NCBI GenBank assembly: GCA_964563925.1
Contig: CAZLZD010000015.1
Span: 22,488-86,487, forward strand
From: JAUILA01 sp964563925
GTDB taxonomy: Bacteria; Bacteroidota; Bacteroidia; Cytophagales; Cyclobacteriaceae
Length of the DNA: 64,000 bases
Reading direction: 5' to 3'
Shown: piece by piece, positions 42,701 to 50,987 of the stretch
Position numbering within the stretch: the stretch's first letter is position 1
Layout of the letters: every line of letters begins with the position of its first letter
Position numbers and translations under genes: made by a program
The notes under the pieces: model-generated
Databases searched by the model: none
The model's input: the letters and a program-made list of their open reading frames with translations, nothing else
Told to the model about the DNA's origin: nothing

Positions 42701-44269
42701 TCCACACCTGGGGTCGGACTGATATCCCCTCCTCCTCATCACGATATTTATTCTATTGAAGACCTGGCCCAGCTTATCTTTGACCTGAAGAATGCGAACC
42801 GGCATGCCCGTATCAATGTCAAGCTTGTGTCAGAGGCTGGTGTGGGAACAGTGGCAGCCGGTGTATCCAAGGCGAATGCTGATGTCGTGCTTATTTCAGG
42901 CGCGGATGGAGGAACCGGGGCATCGCCGCTCAGTTCGATCCGTCATGCAGGCCTGCCCTGGGAACTCGGCCTTGCGGAAGCACATCAAACCCTGGTAAAG
43001 AATAACCTGCGCAGCCGGATAGTGGTGCAGACCGACGGCCAGATACGCACTGGCCGTGATCTTGCCATTGCTACGCTGCTTGGCGCGGAAGAATGGGGTA
43101 TCTCCACCGCTGCCCTGGTGGTTGAGGGCTGTATCATGATGCGAAAATGCCACCTGAATACCTGTCCGGTAGGCATCGCAACCCAACGTCCGGAGCTGAG
43201 GAAATTGTTTACAGGAAAGCCTGAAGACATCGTGACTTTCTTTACCTTCCTGGCGGAAGACCTGCGTGAGATCATGGCCTCCCTTGGTTTCAGGACGATC
43301 AATGAAATGGTCGGCCGTTCGGAAGTTTTGAAAATGCGCAGCGATATCAAGCACTGGAAATTCAAGCATATTGACCTTTCACCGGTACTTTACCGTGAGT
43401 CTGTCCCTGAGAATGTGGGAATCTATCACCAGATGGAACAGGATCATGAGCTGGAGGACGTGCTGGACTGGAAACTGCTTGAGGCTGCGGCCGAATCCAT
43501 CGAGCATAAGACTCCTGTCAAACAAAGTTTTCACATACGGAATACCGACCGGGCTACCGGGGCCATCCTGTCCAATGAAATTTCCCGTGTACACAAAGGG
43601 GAAGGACTGCCGGAAGATACCATTCAGTATGAATTCAGGGGGTCTGCCGGCCAGAGTTTCGGAGCCTTCCTGGCCCCGGGTGTATCTTTCCGACTTCACG
43701 GTGAGGCCAATGACTATTTTGGCAAAGGCCTTTCGGGGGGCAAGCTTGTGGTGCACCCGGTTAAGGAAGCCACTTTTAAGGCAAAGGATAATATCATCAT
43801 CGGAAATGTGGCCTTTTACGGGGCGACAAAAGGAACTGCCTTTATCCGGGGAATGGCCGGTGAACGTTTCTGTGTGAGGAATTCCGGTGTCGAAGCAGTA
43901 GTGGAAGGTGTCGGTGACCATGCATGTGAATACATGACAGGCGGACGGGTGATAGTACTCGGTCCGACCGGAAAGAACTTTGCTGCAGGAATGAGCGGTG
44001 GAATTGCTTACGTGTATGATGCCGAGGACCAGTTCAGGTTCCTTTGCAATCATGGCATGGTAAGCCTCGATCCACTCGAAGAAGAGGACCAGCAATACCT
44101 CAAGCAAATGATCGAGTCCCACATGGCAGCTACCCGAAGTGCAGTGGCGTCTTCCATGCTTAAGAACTGGGACGGGAACCTGGCAAAATTTGTGAAAGTC
44201 ATTCCGAATGACTTCAAGGCGGTTATGGCCAGGAAAAAAGAAAAAAGTAAAATGAAATTAGCGGGATAG
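39758..44269 (+). CDS. gltB: Glutamate synthase large subunit
   Basis: 1503 residues. The glutaminase Cys is in HDACGIG, after a short propeptide that is normally removed. Amidotransferase residues run to about 430, followed by the central domain, then the FMN domain (about 830 to 1200) with GGKSNSGEGGED and the 3Fe-4S cluster CHLNTCPVG near 1127. The C-terminal GXGXG beta-helix carries GGRVIVLGPTGKNFAAGMSGG. It makes two glutamates from glutamine and 2-oxoglutarate together with gltD, which starts on the next base after its stop. Length is normal. Confidence 0.98.
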   Translation: MGNAHHGLYRPEFEHDACGIGCIANIDGRRDHQTIQDALDMLENMEHRGGTGADPESGDGAGILIQMPHEFLRIKCLELDIELPDFGKYGVGMMFFPKIKSIRKQCREVFERHAGEMGFNILGYREVPVNRSVPGSGARRAEPHIEQVFLTHSEGFIEDELERKLFVLRNYTTHFIGHNIQGNNGDFYMPSLSHKTLIYKGQLRTNQLRPFYLDLQNTQLRSALAVVHSRYSTNTFPNWKLAQPFRFIAHNGEINTIRGNVTKMQSKEAMMKSTLFTEEELEKILPVTDPSHSDSANLDSLVEMLVLSGRSLPHVMMMLVPEAWEDNRLMDTKRKAFYKYHASLMEPWDGPAALVFTDGKIVGATLDRNGLRPGRYCITKDKRLIVASEAGALPVNEADIVKKGRIQPGKMIVADLKKKKVLFDEEVKQEIYTRKPYVDWIKEHRVKLRLLPDPLYTEKPKSHVPLKKLQQAFGYTSEELKLILAPMASSGTEPVGSMGADTPLAVLSDQSQHISNYFKQLFAQVSNPPIDPIRERMVMSLFTRVGESRNILDETPEHTKQIHISQPVLLNKDIQKFKNLAEIGFDYGVINSTFDTEDPDGLEAGIDAICRKAEKLVLQGKKVLIISDRMINRQHAGIPSLMATGAVHHHLVKKRIRTRAGIIVEAADVRETHHFATVIGYGASAINPYLALETLEVLNEEGYIEGEMSNEEVMGNYQKAIGYGLLKVLSKMGISTLQSYQSSQIFEALGLSSRVIDKCFHGTISRIEGMGFEELGKEIIARHRKAFEDESFMRLETGGVYQWKRRGERHLFNPETIHLLQHSTRTGDFELYRKYAEKINDQTRHALTLRGLLEFKDRPSIPLEEVEPVEDIFKRFATGAMSFGSISHEAHSTLAIAMNRIGGKSNSGEGGEDEIRFEKKPNGDWERSAIKQVASGRFGVTSYYLTNADELQIKMAQGAKPGEGGQLPGHKVDEWIGRVRHSTPGVGLISPPPHHDIYSIEDLAQLIFDLKNANRHARINVKLVSEAGVGTVAAGVSKANADVVLISGADGGTGASPLSSIRHAGLPWELGLAEAHQTLVKNNLRSRIVVQTDGQIRTGRDLAIATLLGAEEWGISTAALVVEGCIMMRKCHLNTCPVGIATQRPELRKLFTGKPEDIVTFFTFLAEDLREIMASLGFRTINEMVGRSEVLKMRSDIKHWKFKHIDLSPVLYRESVPENVGIYHQMEQDHELEDVLDWKLLEAAAESIEHKTPVKQSFHIRNTDRATGAILSNEISRVHKGEGLPEDTIQYEFRGSAGQSFGAFLAPGVSFRLHGEANDYFGKGLSGGKLVVHPVKEATFKAKDNIIIGNVAFYGATKGTAFIRGMAGERFCVRNSGVEAVVEGVGDHACEYMTGGRVIVLGPTGKNFAAGMSGGIAYVYDAEDQFRFLCNHGMVSLDPLEEEDQQYLKQMIESHMAATRSAVASSMLKNWDGNLAKFVKVIPNDFKAVMARKKEKSKMKLAG

Positions 44270-45736
44270 ATGACCAAAACAGACGGATTCTTACGATTTG
44301 AGCGGGAGCTCCCTAAATCACGCGACCCGAAAGTTCGCGTCGGTGACTATAAGGAGATTTATGAGCCATTCCCGGAAGATAAAACCAGAAAACAGGCGGC
44401 AAGATGTATGGACTGCGGAATACCCTTCTGCCACCAGGGCTGTCCGCTGGGAAATATCATTCCGGAATTCAATGATGCGGTCTATGCCCAGCATTGGGAA
44501 GAGGCCGCACAAATCCTGTATTCCACGAATAACTTCCCGGAATTTACCGGGCGAATCTGCCCTGCGCCATGCGAAGCAAGTTGTGTGCTGGGCATTAACA
44601 AACCACCGGTTACCATTGAGCACATTGAAAAGACAATTGCGGAGAAGGCTTTTGAAATGGGCCTTGTCAAACCCGTATCCCCGGAAAAACGCACCAATAA
44701 AAAGGTTGCGGTGATCGGGAGTGGCCCGGCCGGACTGGCGGCCGCCGAACAACTCAATAAGGCCGGGCACTGGGTAACCATTTTTGAGCGGGCGGACCGT
44801 GCGGGCGGACTGCTGCGGTATGGTATCCCCGATTTCAAAATGGAAAAGTGGGTCCTTGACCGACGTCTCAAGGTCATGGAGGAATCAGGCATCCGGTTTA
44901 AAACAAATGCCAATGTTGGGGTTAATATTAATCCTGACGAACTGGTTGAAGACTTTGATGCCGTGGTTATATGTACAGGATCGACAGTGGCCAGGGACCT
45001 TCAGATTCCGGGGCGTGATCTCAAAGGAATCCATTTCGCCATGGATTTCCTCACCCCTCAGAACAAAGCCGTAGCAGGGGATGACCCTGACACAGCAGGA
45101 CGCATCTCTGCCACTGATAAGAATGTACTGGTGATCGGGGGCGGTGATACCGGTTCGGATTGCATTGGTACCTCACACCGCCACGGGGCCAAACACGTCA
45201 TGCAGATTGAATTGCTCAGTCAGCCTCCGCTTACCCGAACCGAACAGGACCCCTGGCCGCAATGGCCCATGTCGTTGCGTACCTCGTCGAGTCATGAAGA
45301 AGGCGGTGAGCGGGCATGGTCAATGCTCACCACTGAATTCGTCGGTAATGATAAAGGCGAGCTTGAGGGTGTTAAGGTGGTTGAGATAGAATGGTATTCA
45401 GATGAAGAGGGCAAACAACGGTTCAGGAAAAAAGAAGAAACTGAGCGTATCATTCCCTGTGATCTTGCCTTACTGGCCATAGGCTTCCTATATCCTGAAT
45501 CACCCCTGCTGGATCAGTTCGGGCTTGAGAAAGATGCCCGCGGGAATGTCAAAACAAAAAAGTATCAAACCTCGCGCCCGGGAGTATTTGCTGCAGGAGA
45601 TGCACGCCGGGGCCAGTCGCTTGTGGTCTGGGCTATTTCCGAAGGACGGGAAACTGCCTATGAAGTGGATAAATACCTGATGGGAAGCAGCCTGCTGGAA
45701 CGAAAGAATGATTCTTACCTGCGGGTGAAGGCCTAA
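44270..45736 (+). CDS. gltD: Glutamate synthase small subunit
   Basis: 488 residues. The N-terminal 4Fe-4S ligands are ARCMDCGIPFCHQGCPLGN and GRICPAPCEASCVLG. An FAD motif (VIGSGPAGLAAAEQL) and an NAD(P) motif (VIGGGDTGSD) follow. It delivers electrons from NADPH to GltB. The start follows the gltB stop without a gap, so translation is coupled. Its TAA overlaps the TAG of the convergent Gre-like gene (CTAA). Confidence 0.98.
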   Translation: MTKTDGFLRFERELPKSRDPKVRVGDYKEIYEPFPEDKTRKQAARCMDCGIPFCHQGCPLGNIIPEFNDAVYAQHWEEAAQILYSTNNFPEFTGRICPAPCEASCVLGINKPPVTIEHIEKTIAEKAFEMGLVKPVSPEKRTNKKVAVIGSGPAGLAAAEQLNKAGHWVTIFERADRAGGLLRYGIPDFKMEKWVLDRRLKVMEESGIRFKTNANVGVNINPDELVEDFDAVVICTGSTVARDLQIPGRDLKGIHFAMDFLTPQNKAVAGDDPDTAGRISATDKNVLVIGGGDTGSDCIGTSHRHGAKHVMQIELLSQPPLTRTEQDPWPQWPMSLRTSSSHEEGGERAWSMLTTEFVGNDKGELEGVKVVEIEWYSDEEGKQRFRKKEETERIIPCDLALLAIGFLYPESPLLDQFGLEKDARGNVKTKKYQTSRPGVFAAGDARRGQSLVVWAISEGRETAYEVDKYLMGSSLLERKNDSYLRVKA

Positions 45737-46191
45737 ACGATTTCAAGAATCTGATAGTCCCGGTCACGGAAACTGAACGACTCACCGGCCTGGTGCCCCC
45801 GTGCTGCAATGCCCAGGCCTGAGGCCATTGAAAGTGTAATTATATTCCTGGGTCCAAGGGTAAAATTGCCCGCGGAAACGGAAAAGTAGAGATCCAGTTT
45901 ATCGGTTTTGACCAGTGCCCCTTCGCCAACCACCTCATGCGCCTTTTCCGGCTGCAGACGCTGCAGACGATGAAGGTCTTCCGTAGCCTGGGAAAGCTGG
46001 GCATGCAGTTTCTCGGTCTCCAGTTGCATCATGGCGCGACCAGTCTCGTGTTTGTCTCCGGCACTGCTCTTGGTTTCCTGGTTAGCTGATTCCTGTGCGC
46101 TGCTGAGAGCCTCCCTGATCGTTATGATGCGGTTTTCCAGCGCTTCAAGACATTTGGCGTGTAACGCCTTTTTCTCCGCTAATCCTTCCAT
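45733..46191 (-). CDS. GreA/GreB-like protein
   Basis: 152 residues from MEGLAEKKAL; eleven more codons are open upstream but lie within the previous gene's end. The N-terminal half is a long coiled coil (KCLEALENRIITIREALSS ... METEKLHAQLSQATEDLH) containing SAGDKHETGRAMMQLE. The C-terminal half is FKBP-like (VKTDKLDLYFSVSAGNFTLG, then ISLA-like strands). This matches a Gre-like family that is often mislabelled as 3-oxoacyl-ACP synthase. It probably binds RNA polymerase. One base separates it from the upstream peptidase gene. Confidence 0.75.
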   Translation of the reverse strand: MEGLAEKKALHAKCLEALENRIITIREALSSAQESANQETKSSAGDKHETGRAMMQLETEKLHAQLSQATEDLHRLQRLQPEKAHEVVGEGALVKTDKLDLYFSVSAGNFTLGPRNIITLSMASGLGIAARGHQAGESFSFRDRDYQILEIV

Positions 46192-46192
46192 T

Positions 46193-47044
46193 TTATAATT
46201 CGGTGGCGGAGAATGTATCTCCATAACTCAATTCACCCGTCTCGTAGCCCCGGCTAAACCATCGCATGCGTTGTTGTGAGGTGCCGTGCGTGAAGGCATC
46301 CGGCACCACCCTGCCCTGGCTCCGGCGCTGCAACCGGTCATCCCCGATTGCATTGGCGGCATTCAATGCCTCTTCAATATCACCGCTTTCCAGGCTGTTG
46401 AACATTTCCTCTGCATGATGAGCCCACATGCCAGCCAGAAAATCAGCCTGTAATTCAAGCCTTACGGAAAGTTTATTGTAATCTGACTGGCTGAGCGTCT
46501 GCCTTCTGCGGTGCACCTGTTCGGTAAATCCAAGCAAATTCTGCACATGATGTCCCACCTCATGGGCTACCACGTAAGCCATGGCAAAATCCCCCGATGC
46601 CCCGTACCGGTTCTTCAGGTCATCATAAAAACTCAGGTCGATATAGAGCTTTTCATCACCCGGACAATAGAATGGGCCGGTAGCAGCACTGGCCGTACCG
46701 CAGCCTGACTGCACCCCGCCGGAATACAGGACAAGTACCGGCTCACGGTAATCTGCATTGCGCTCCCGGAAGATGGAATTCCATACCTCCTCGGTATCTG
46801 CCAGCACCACTTTAACGAAACCGGCAAGTTCTTCTTCCTGGGCAGAAGGTGTATAGGTCGTTTCCTGCTGCGGAGGGACCTGTTCACTTACCGTTTCAAG
46901 TAATTGAAAAGGGTTCTGATCAAACACAAGGGCAAGCAATATCACCACTACCAGACCGCCGCAACCCAGTGTGGTTTTCCCCCCCGGACGCAGGCTCCTT
47001 CGATCATCTACATTAGTACTTTGACGACGGCCTCTCCACTTCAT
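46193..47044 (-). CDS. Neutral zinc metallopeptidase, YpfJ family
   Basis: 283 residues. MKWRGRRQSTNVDDRR is the standard opening, followed by one membrane helix (GCGGLVVVILLALVF). The catalytic HEVGHHVQ is near residue 165, preceded by FYCPGDEKLYIDLSFYDDL and followed by LELQADFLAGMWAHH with the third ligand. It is an envelope-anchored protease of unknown substrate; the family is widespread. The gene is coupled to the downstream Gre-like gene with a one-base gap. Confidence 0.93.
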   Translation of the reverse strand: MKWRGRRQSTNVDDRRSLRPGGKTTLGCGGLVVVILLALVFDQNPFQLLETVSEQVPPQQETTYTPSAQEEELAGFVKVVLADTEEVWNSIFRERNADYREPVLVLYSGGVQSGCGTASAATGPFYCPGDEKLYIDLSFYDDLKNRYGASGDFAMAYVVAHEVGHHVQNLLGFTEQVHRRRQTLSQSDYNKLSVRLELQADFLAGMWAHHAEEMFNSLESGDIEEALNAANAIGDDRLQRRSQGRVVPDAFTHGTSQQRMRWFSRGYETGELSYGDTFSATEL

Positions 47045-47121
47045 TGAATAAACTTTGCAGGTAAATTATTACGAATCAGCTGGATAAGAAATATACAAAT
47101 ATTATTTTGAGGCTGGTTTAA

Positions 47122-47505
47122 TCAATGATAAAAATCTTCCAGCAAGGTCCATATTTCCGCGACCTGTTTTACTTCATACACATCACTGCCTGCCATGTTC
47201 CTGAACACCTGAAATGGTCCTTTTCCCTCCTCAAGCCATATCGTGGGCCGATCTGTTTCCGCCACTTTTTTCATGACGGGAAATAATGCCTTACCAGATA
47301 CGGTCTCGTCAAGAACCCTGACAACGACGGCCACGTGCTCCGCATTCTCCAGCGCCTTAATCGCAGTAGCTGATAGTTCAGAGGAAGCATAATTGTCAAT
47401 ATGAAAAAATTTCACGTCAGGAAACCTGGAGCGCACCTCGGAAGCCAGGACAGCCGGTAAATGCAGGGGATCCTTCTGGAGGGTGACCAATAGAAATAAT
47501 TGCAT
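47122..47505 (-). CDS. Small Rossmann-like protein of unknown function
   Basis: 127 residues of alternating strands and helices (MQLFLLVTLQKD, VKFFHIDNYASSE, AEHVAVVVRVLDE, RPTIWLEEGKG). No signal or membrane segment. The fold suggests a flavodoxin- or TIR-like layout, but no motif confirms it. Its start overlaps the stop of the FG-GAP cargo gene by one base, so they are likely in one operon. Function unknown. Confidence 0.6.
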   Translation of the reverse strand: MQLFLLVTLQKDPLHLPAVLASEVRSRFPDVKFFHIDNYASSELSATAIKALENAEHVAVVVRVLDETVSGKALFPVMKKVAETDRPTIWLEEGKGPFQVFRNMAGSDVYEVKQVAEIWTLLEDFYH

Positions 47506-49661
47506 CAGTCCAGGATCATTATTCGCCGGCTCACAATCACATTTTCATTCTCACGACCTACCAGGATATACATTCCCGGCACCAGGTTCTCCAGTGATAC
47601 TGCATGCTGACCAGCGGGTTTTCCGTTAAATTCACGAACTACCTGTCCCAGTACATTCACGACAGAAAATTGTAACCGGCGCTCGGTGCGGATATTCAGC
47701 CAGGGGCTTCTTGACAGCACGACCGGATTCGGAAAAGCCAGAAATTCATCCTCTTCCGGGGTAACTCCCTCGGCGCGGAACAGGAGAAGTCCGCCCCGGC
47801 CTGTTCCTGCCACCAGGGAGGGTAAAGATTCATTAAATATACGTGCCGGACTCAGGTATAGATAGCTGCCAAAGAAGTCATACGGCCCGGAAACTCCCAC
47901 ATCCAGCAATTCGAAAGCCGGGCTGGATGTCAGGTCCGGGTCGGGGCTCCAGTAAATCCTGCCCTGCCCGTAGGTATGAATGGCATCAGGCCTGCCGTTG
48001 CCATTGATATCTTCCATGACCAGTCTTCCGCGTGATTTGAACGGGTCATTCGTGATCCCCAGGAAGTCAGATGTTTCCAGCGTAAGGAGCAAATTGTTTT
48101 CACTGTACGACCCCCGGTAAAATTCTGCCCGGCCAGTCACCCGTGTGATGATCAAATCGGGCACATTGTTACGGTCCACATCCTGCATGGAATAGGTATC
48201 AAGCGGCGAAAAATCAGAGAACAGCACCGAAGTTACCTGTGAAAATCCATTCTCAGTGCGTGGAAGCAAATACAATGTACGGTTGCCCGCCGCGTCATCG
48301 GCAAGCAACAGTAAGTCGGCCCGTCCGTCACCGGTTACATCCCGGAAGGCGGGCTGAATATTGTGTAATCCGAGGTTGGCAAGCTCCAGGAAATCAACCG
48401 TATTCAACGTAAATGCCGGTTCGGTACGGGTACCGGTATTCTCATAATAGGATAAGGAGCCTGCCGGTGGGTCCCCGAAGAAGCGGTACCGGTTACCGAC
48501 CACCATATCTTCATCCCCGTCAAGGTCCACGTCATGGAAGGCCGGAGCCGCGCCACTTCCCAGATCAATCATCTCTTCCTGGAGAAACGGCAGGTTGACC
48601 GGCGCAAATTCGGGTATTTCTGACCCGGATAAGTTTTCATAGGCCAGTAAGGTGCGGGAGAAATCCTCCTTCGCGAGTGTCGAGGAATTCAGGTTGGAGG
48701 CAATAAGCAAGTCAGGGACATTATCCTCATTGACATCTTCAAGGTAGGCCGCTGGAAAAGGGATATCCTCCCGGGACACCGTCACCGACGAAACCATTTC
48801 CCCATTCTCATTCTCCAGCAGGTATAATTCATCGCAGGTCTCTTCTGAAACGAGCGCATCCATATCCCCGTCTCCATCCCAGTCGAGCACCAGCAACGAC
48901 TTCCCGCCCTCGTGCAGCACCTTTCCTGATTGAGGGTCACATTCACTTCCTCCCAAGGCAAAATCGCCACATTCACACTCGGCAAAATTTCCCCAGCGCC
49001 GGGTTTCCCTCACAAATTGCATGGAGTCAAGACTTCCGGTTCGTTCGGTTGCCATATTCCTGTGCCATTCCACCGTGCTGGTTCCGGTAAACCGGAAAAC
49101 AAGAATATCAAGGTCCCCGTCCCCGTCAATGTCCCCTATATGAGGCATGTCTGTGGCATTAACCTGCAGGTTGATGGTCCCGTTGAAGCCGGTGGTCATC
49201 AGTGGAGAAGGACCAGGTTCACGGGAGTGATAAAGTCTCCAGGCGATGTCTTCACCTTCCGAGGTGTTTACGAATACTTTCATGCCCAGCGGACTGCTCG
49301 TAAAAATATCCTTCAGTCCGTCCCCATTAAAGTCACGCAGTAACAGCCAGTGTTCCAACCCGGCGGGAAACAGTCTGTTGAGTTCGGGACGGTATTCCCA
49401 ACCGCCGGCCCCCCGGGAAAAAACAGAAAGGGTAAAGGAGGTACGGTCAAAGATGATAAACTCCTCCGCGCCGTCGGCATCAAGGTCCATCACATTCACC
49501 TGGGGTGCATCCAGGCCACCCGTCCAGGGCAATGCGGCCTGCCCGTTCTCCCGGGTCACCGGAATTTCATCTGATAAACGATAGGATACCTGCTGACCCC
49601 AGACCAACTGGGCCTGGAGTAGTAAAGTGAGAATATAAAGGGCGGATTTAAATGCTGGCAC
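47505..49661 (-). CDS. FG-GAP/VCBS repeat protein with T9SS sorting domain
   Basis: 718 residues from a GTG that gives a clean signal peptide (PAFKSALYILTLLLQAQLVWG, then QQVSY at the mature end). A longer ATG reading to 49730 overlaps murF and adds no signal-like sequence. Repeated calcium-binding loops occur through the protein (DADGAEEF, DFNGDGLKD, DGDGDLDIL, DWDGDGDMDA, DVDLDGDEDM), as in integrin-type propellers. The C-terminus is a type A T9SS domain (FPNPVVLSRSPWLNIRT ... SVVNVLGQVVREFNG ... LVPGMYILVG). It is secreted and probably attached by PorU; ligand unknown. Divergent from murF. Confidence 0.85.
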   Translation of the reverse strand: MPAFKSALYILTLLLQAQLVWGQQVSYRLSDEIPVTRENGQAALPWTGGLDAPQVNVMDLDADGAEEFIIFDRTSFTLSVFSRGAGGWEYRPELNRLFPAGLEHWLLLRDFNGDGLKDIFTSSPLGMKVFVNTSEGEDIAWRLYHSREPGPSPLMTTGFNGTINLQVNATDMPHIGDIDGDGDLDILVFRFTGTSTVEWHRNMATERTGSLDSMQFVRETRRWGNFAECECGDFALGGSECDPQSGKVLHEGGKSLLVLDWDGDGDMDALVSEETCDELYLLENENGEMVSSVTVSREDIPFPAAYLEDVNEDNVPDLLIASNLNSSTLAKEDFSRTLLAYENLSGSEIPEFAPVNLPFLQEEMIDLGSGAAPAFHDVDLDGDEDMVVGNRYRFFGDPPAGSLSYYENTGTRTEPAFTLNTVDFLELANLGLHNIQPAFRDVTGDGRADLLLLADDAAGNRTLYLLPRTENGFSQVTSVLFSDFSPLDTYSMQDVDRNNVPDLIITRVTGRAEFYRGSYSENNLLLTLETSDFLGITNDPFKSRGRLVMEDINGNGRPDAIHTYGQGRIYWSPDPDLTSSPAFELLDVGVSGPYDFFGSYLYLSPARIFNESLPSLVAGTGRGGLLLFRAEGVTPEEDEFLAFPNPVVLSRSPWLNIRTERRLQFSVVNVLGQVVREFNGKPAGQHAVSLENLVPGMYILVGRENENVIVSRRIMILD

Positions 49662-49709
49662 CAGGCAGGCTATTGGTTTACTCGATAATAAGACCTTAAA
49701 TTTACGATT

Positions 49710-50987
49710 ATGATTGAATCCCTTTATCAAAACTTTCTGGAATCGGGAAAAGTTTCAACCGACACCCGCCAGATTGCTCCCGGAGCTGTTTTCTTCGCAC
49801 TCAAAGGACCCAATTTCAATGCAAACAAGCTTGCCGGCGAAGCCCTGGAAAAAGGGGCAAGCTATGCGGTCATAGATGAAGAAAAATACCAGACGGATGA
49901 TCGCTGTATACTGGTCGATGACGTGCTCACAACCCTGCAGGACCTTGCTCATCATCACCGTAAACAATTGAAAATTCCGGTCATCGGATTAACAGGATCG
50001 AACGGAAAAACAACCACCAAGGAAATACTTCATGCCGTACTCAGCCAAAAATTCAATACCCTTTCCACACGAGGCAACCTGAACAATCATATTGGCGTTC
50101 CCCTGACTCTTCTTTCCATTACCGGCCAGCATGAAATGGCCATTATCGAAATGGGTGCCAATCATCAGAAGGAAATTGAAAAGCTGGCAGCCATCGCCAA
50201 TCCGAGCCACGGGTTCATCACCAATATCGGCAAGGCACACCTGGAAGGTTTCGGCGGACTGGAAGGTGTTAAGAAAGGAAAAAGTGAACTCTACAAGCAT
50301 TTATTATCCAACAACGGAACGGTTTGGATTAACTCCAACAACCCGATCCTGATGTCAATGAAAGACTGGTTTGAGAAGCCGTTATTGTATCCGAATCAAG
50401 GGGACTACTATCATTGTGAACTGGCCGGGACCACCCCCACTCTCTCGGTGCGCACAGAATCGGGTAATACCTTTTCCACCCACCTTATCGGTGCTTATAA
50501 CTTTGAGAATATTGCAGTGGCACTGTGCATTGGAAAATTCTTCGGCGTACCGTATGCTGCTGCAGAATCAGCAGTTGCCGCCTATGATCCGACCAACAAC
50601 CGTTCGCAGATTGTCCGGAAAGGAAATACAACGTTTTTAATGGATGCCTATAACGCAAATCCCAATTCGATGGCCGGCGCTCTGGCAAACCTGGGAAACT
50701 ATGCCGGGTTGAAATGGGTGGTCCTGGGTGACATGAAAGAACTGGGGGCTGACAGTGCGCAGGAGCATGCTGTAATAGGTCAGATCCTGAAGGATATGGA
50801 ACTGGAAGAAATTTTTCTGATCGGACCTGAAATGAAAAAAGCCAAAGATGCCTGTCCGCGTGCACGGTACTTTACGGATCGTGATGAGCTGATCAGTGCT
50901 CTTCAGGCATCGGACCGGGAGGGCCGGACCATTTTGTTCAAGGGATCCAGGTCCATGGGGCTTGAAAAGGTGGCAGAAGCGATCTGA
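49710..50987 (+). CDS. murF: UDP-N-acetylmuramoyl-tripeptide--D-alanyl-D-alanine ligase
   Basis: 425 residues. The N-terminal domain has STDTRQIAPGAVFFAL. The ATP-binding loop is GLTGSNGKTTTKEI near residue 96, with EMGANHQKEIEKL and NIGKAHLEGFGG following. The C-terminal ligase domain has DAYNANPNSM and VVLGDMKELG. It adds D-Ala-D-Ala in peptidoglycan precursor synthesis. It is isolated here, away from the usual mur-fts cluster, which is common in this phylum. Its TGA abuts the convergent yicC stop (TGATCA). Confidence 0.98.
   Translation: MIESLYQNFLESGKVSTDTRQIAPGAVFFALKGPNFNANKLAGEALEKGASYAVIDEEKYQTDDRCILVDDVLTTLQDLAHHHRKQLKIPVIGLTGSNGKTTTKEILHAVLSQKFNTLSTRGNLNNHIGVPLTLLSITGQHEMAIIEMGANHQKEIEKLAAIANPSHGFITNIGKAHLEGFGGLEGVKKGKSELYKHLLSNNGTVWINSNNPILMSMKDWFEKPLLYPNQGDYYHCELAGTTPTLSVRTESGNTFSTHLIGAYNFENIAVALCIGKFFGVPYAAAESAVAAYDPTNNRSQIVRKGNTTFLMDAYNANPNSMAGALANLGNYAGLKWVVLGDMKELGADSAQEHAVIGQILKDMELEEIFLIGPEMKKAKDACPRARYFTDRDELISALQASDREGRTILFKGSRSMGLEKVAEAI

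Noticed and set aside
43379..44122. Open frame of 247 codons opposite gltB
   Set aside because: Antisense shadow of a highly conserved gltB region; no independent features.
49662..49730. ATG at 49730 as start of the FG-GAP cargo gene
   Set aside because: It would overlap murF and place a non-signal stretch before the signal peptide; the GTG at 49661 gives a clean signal.
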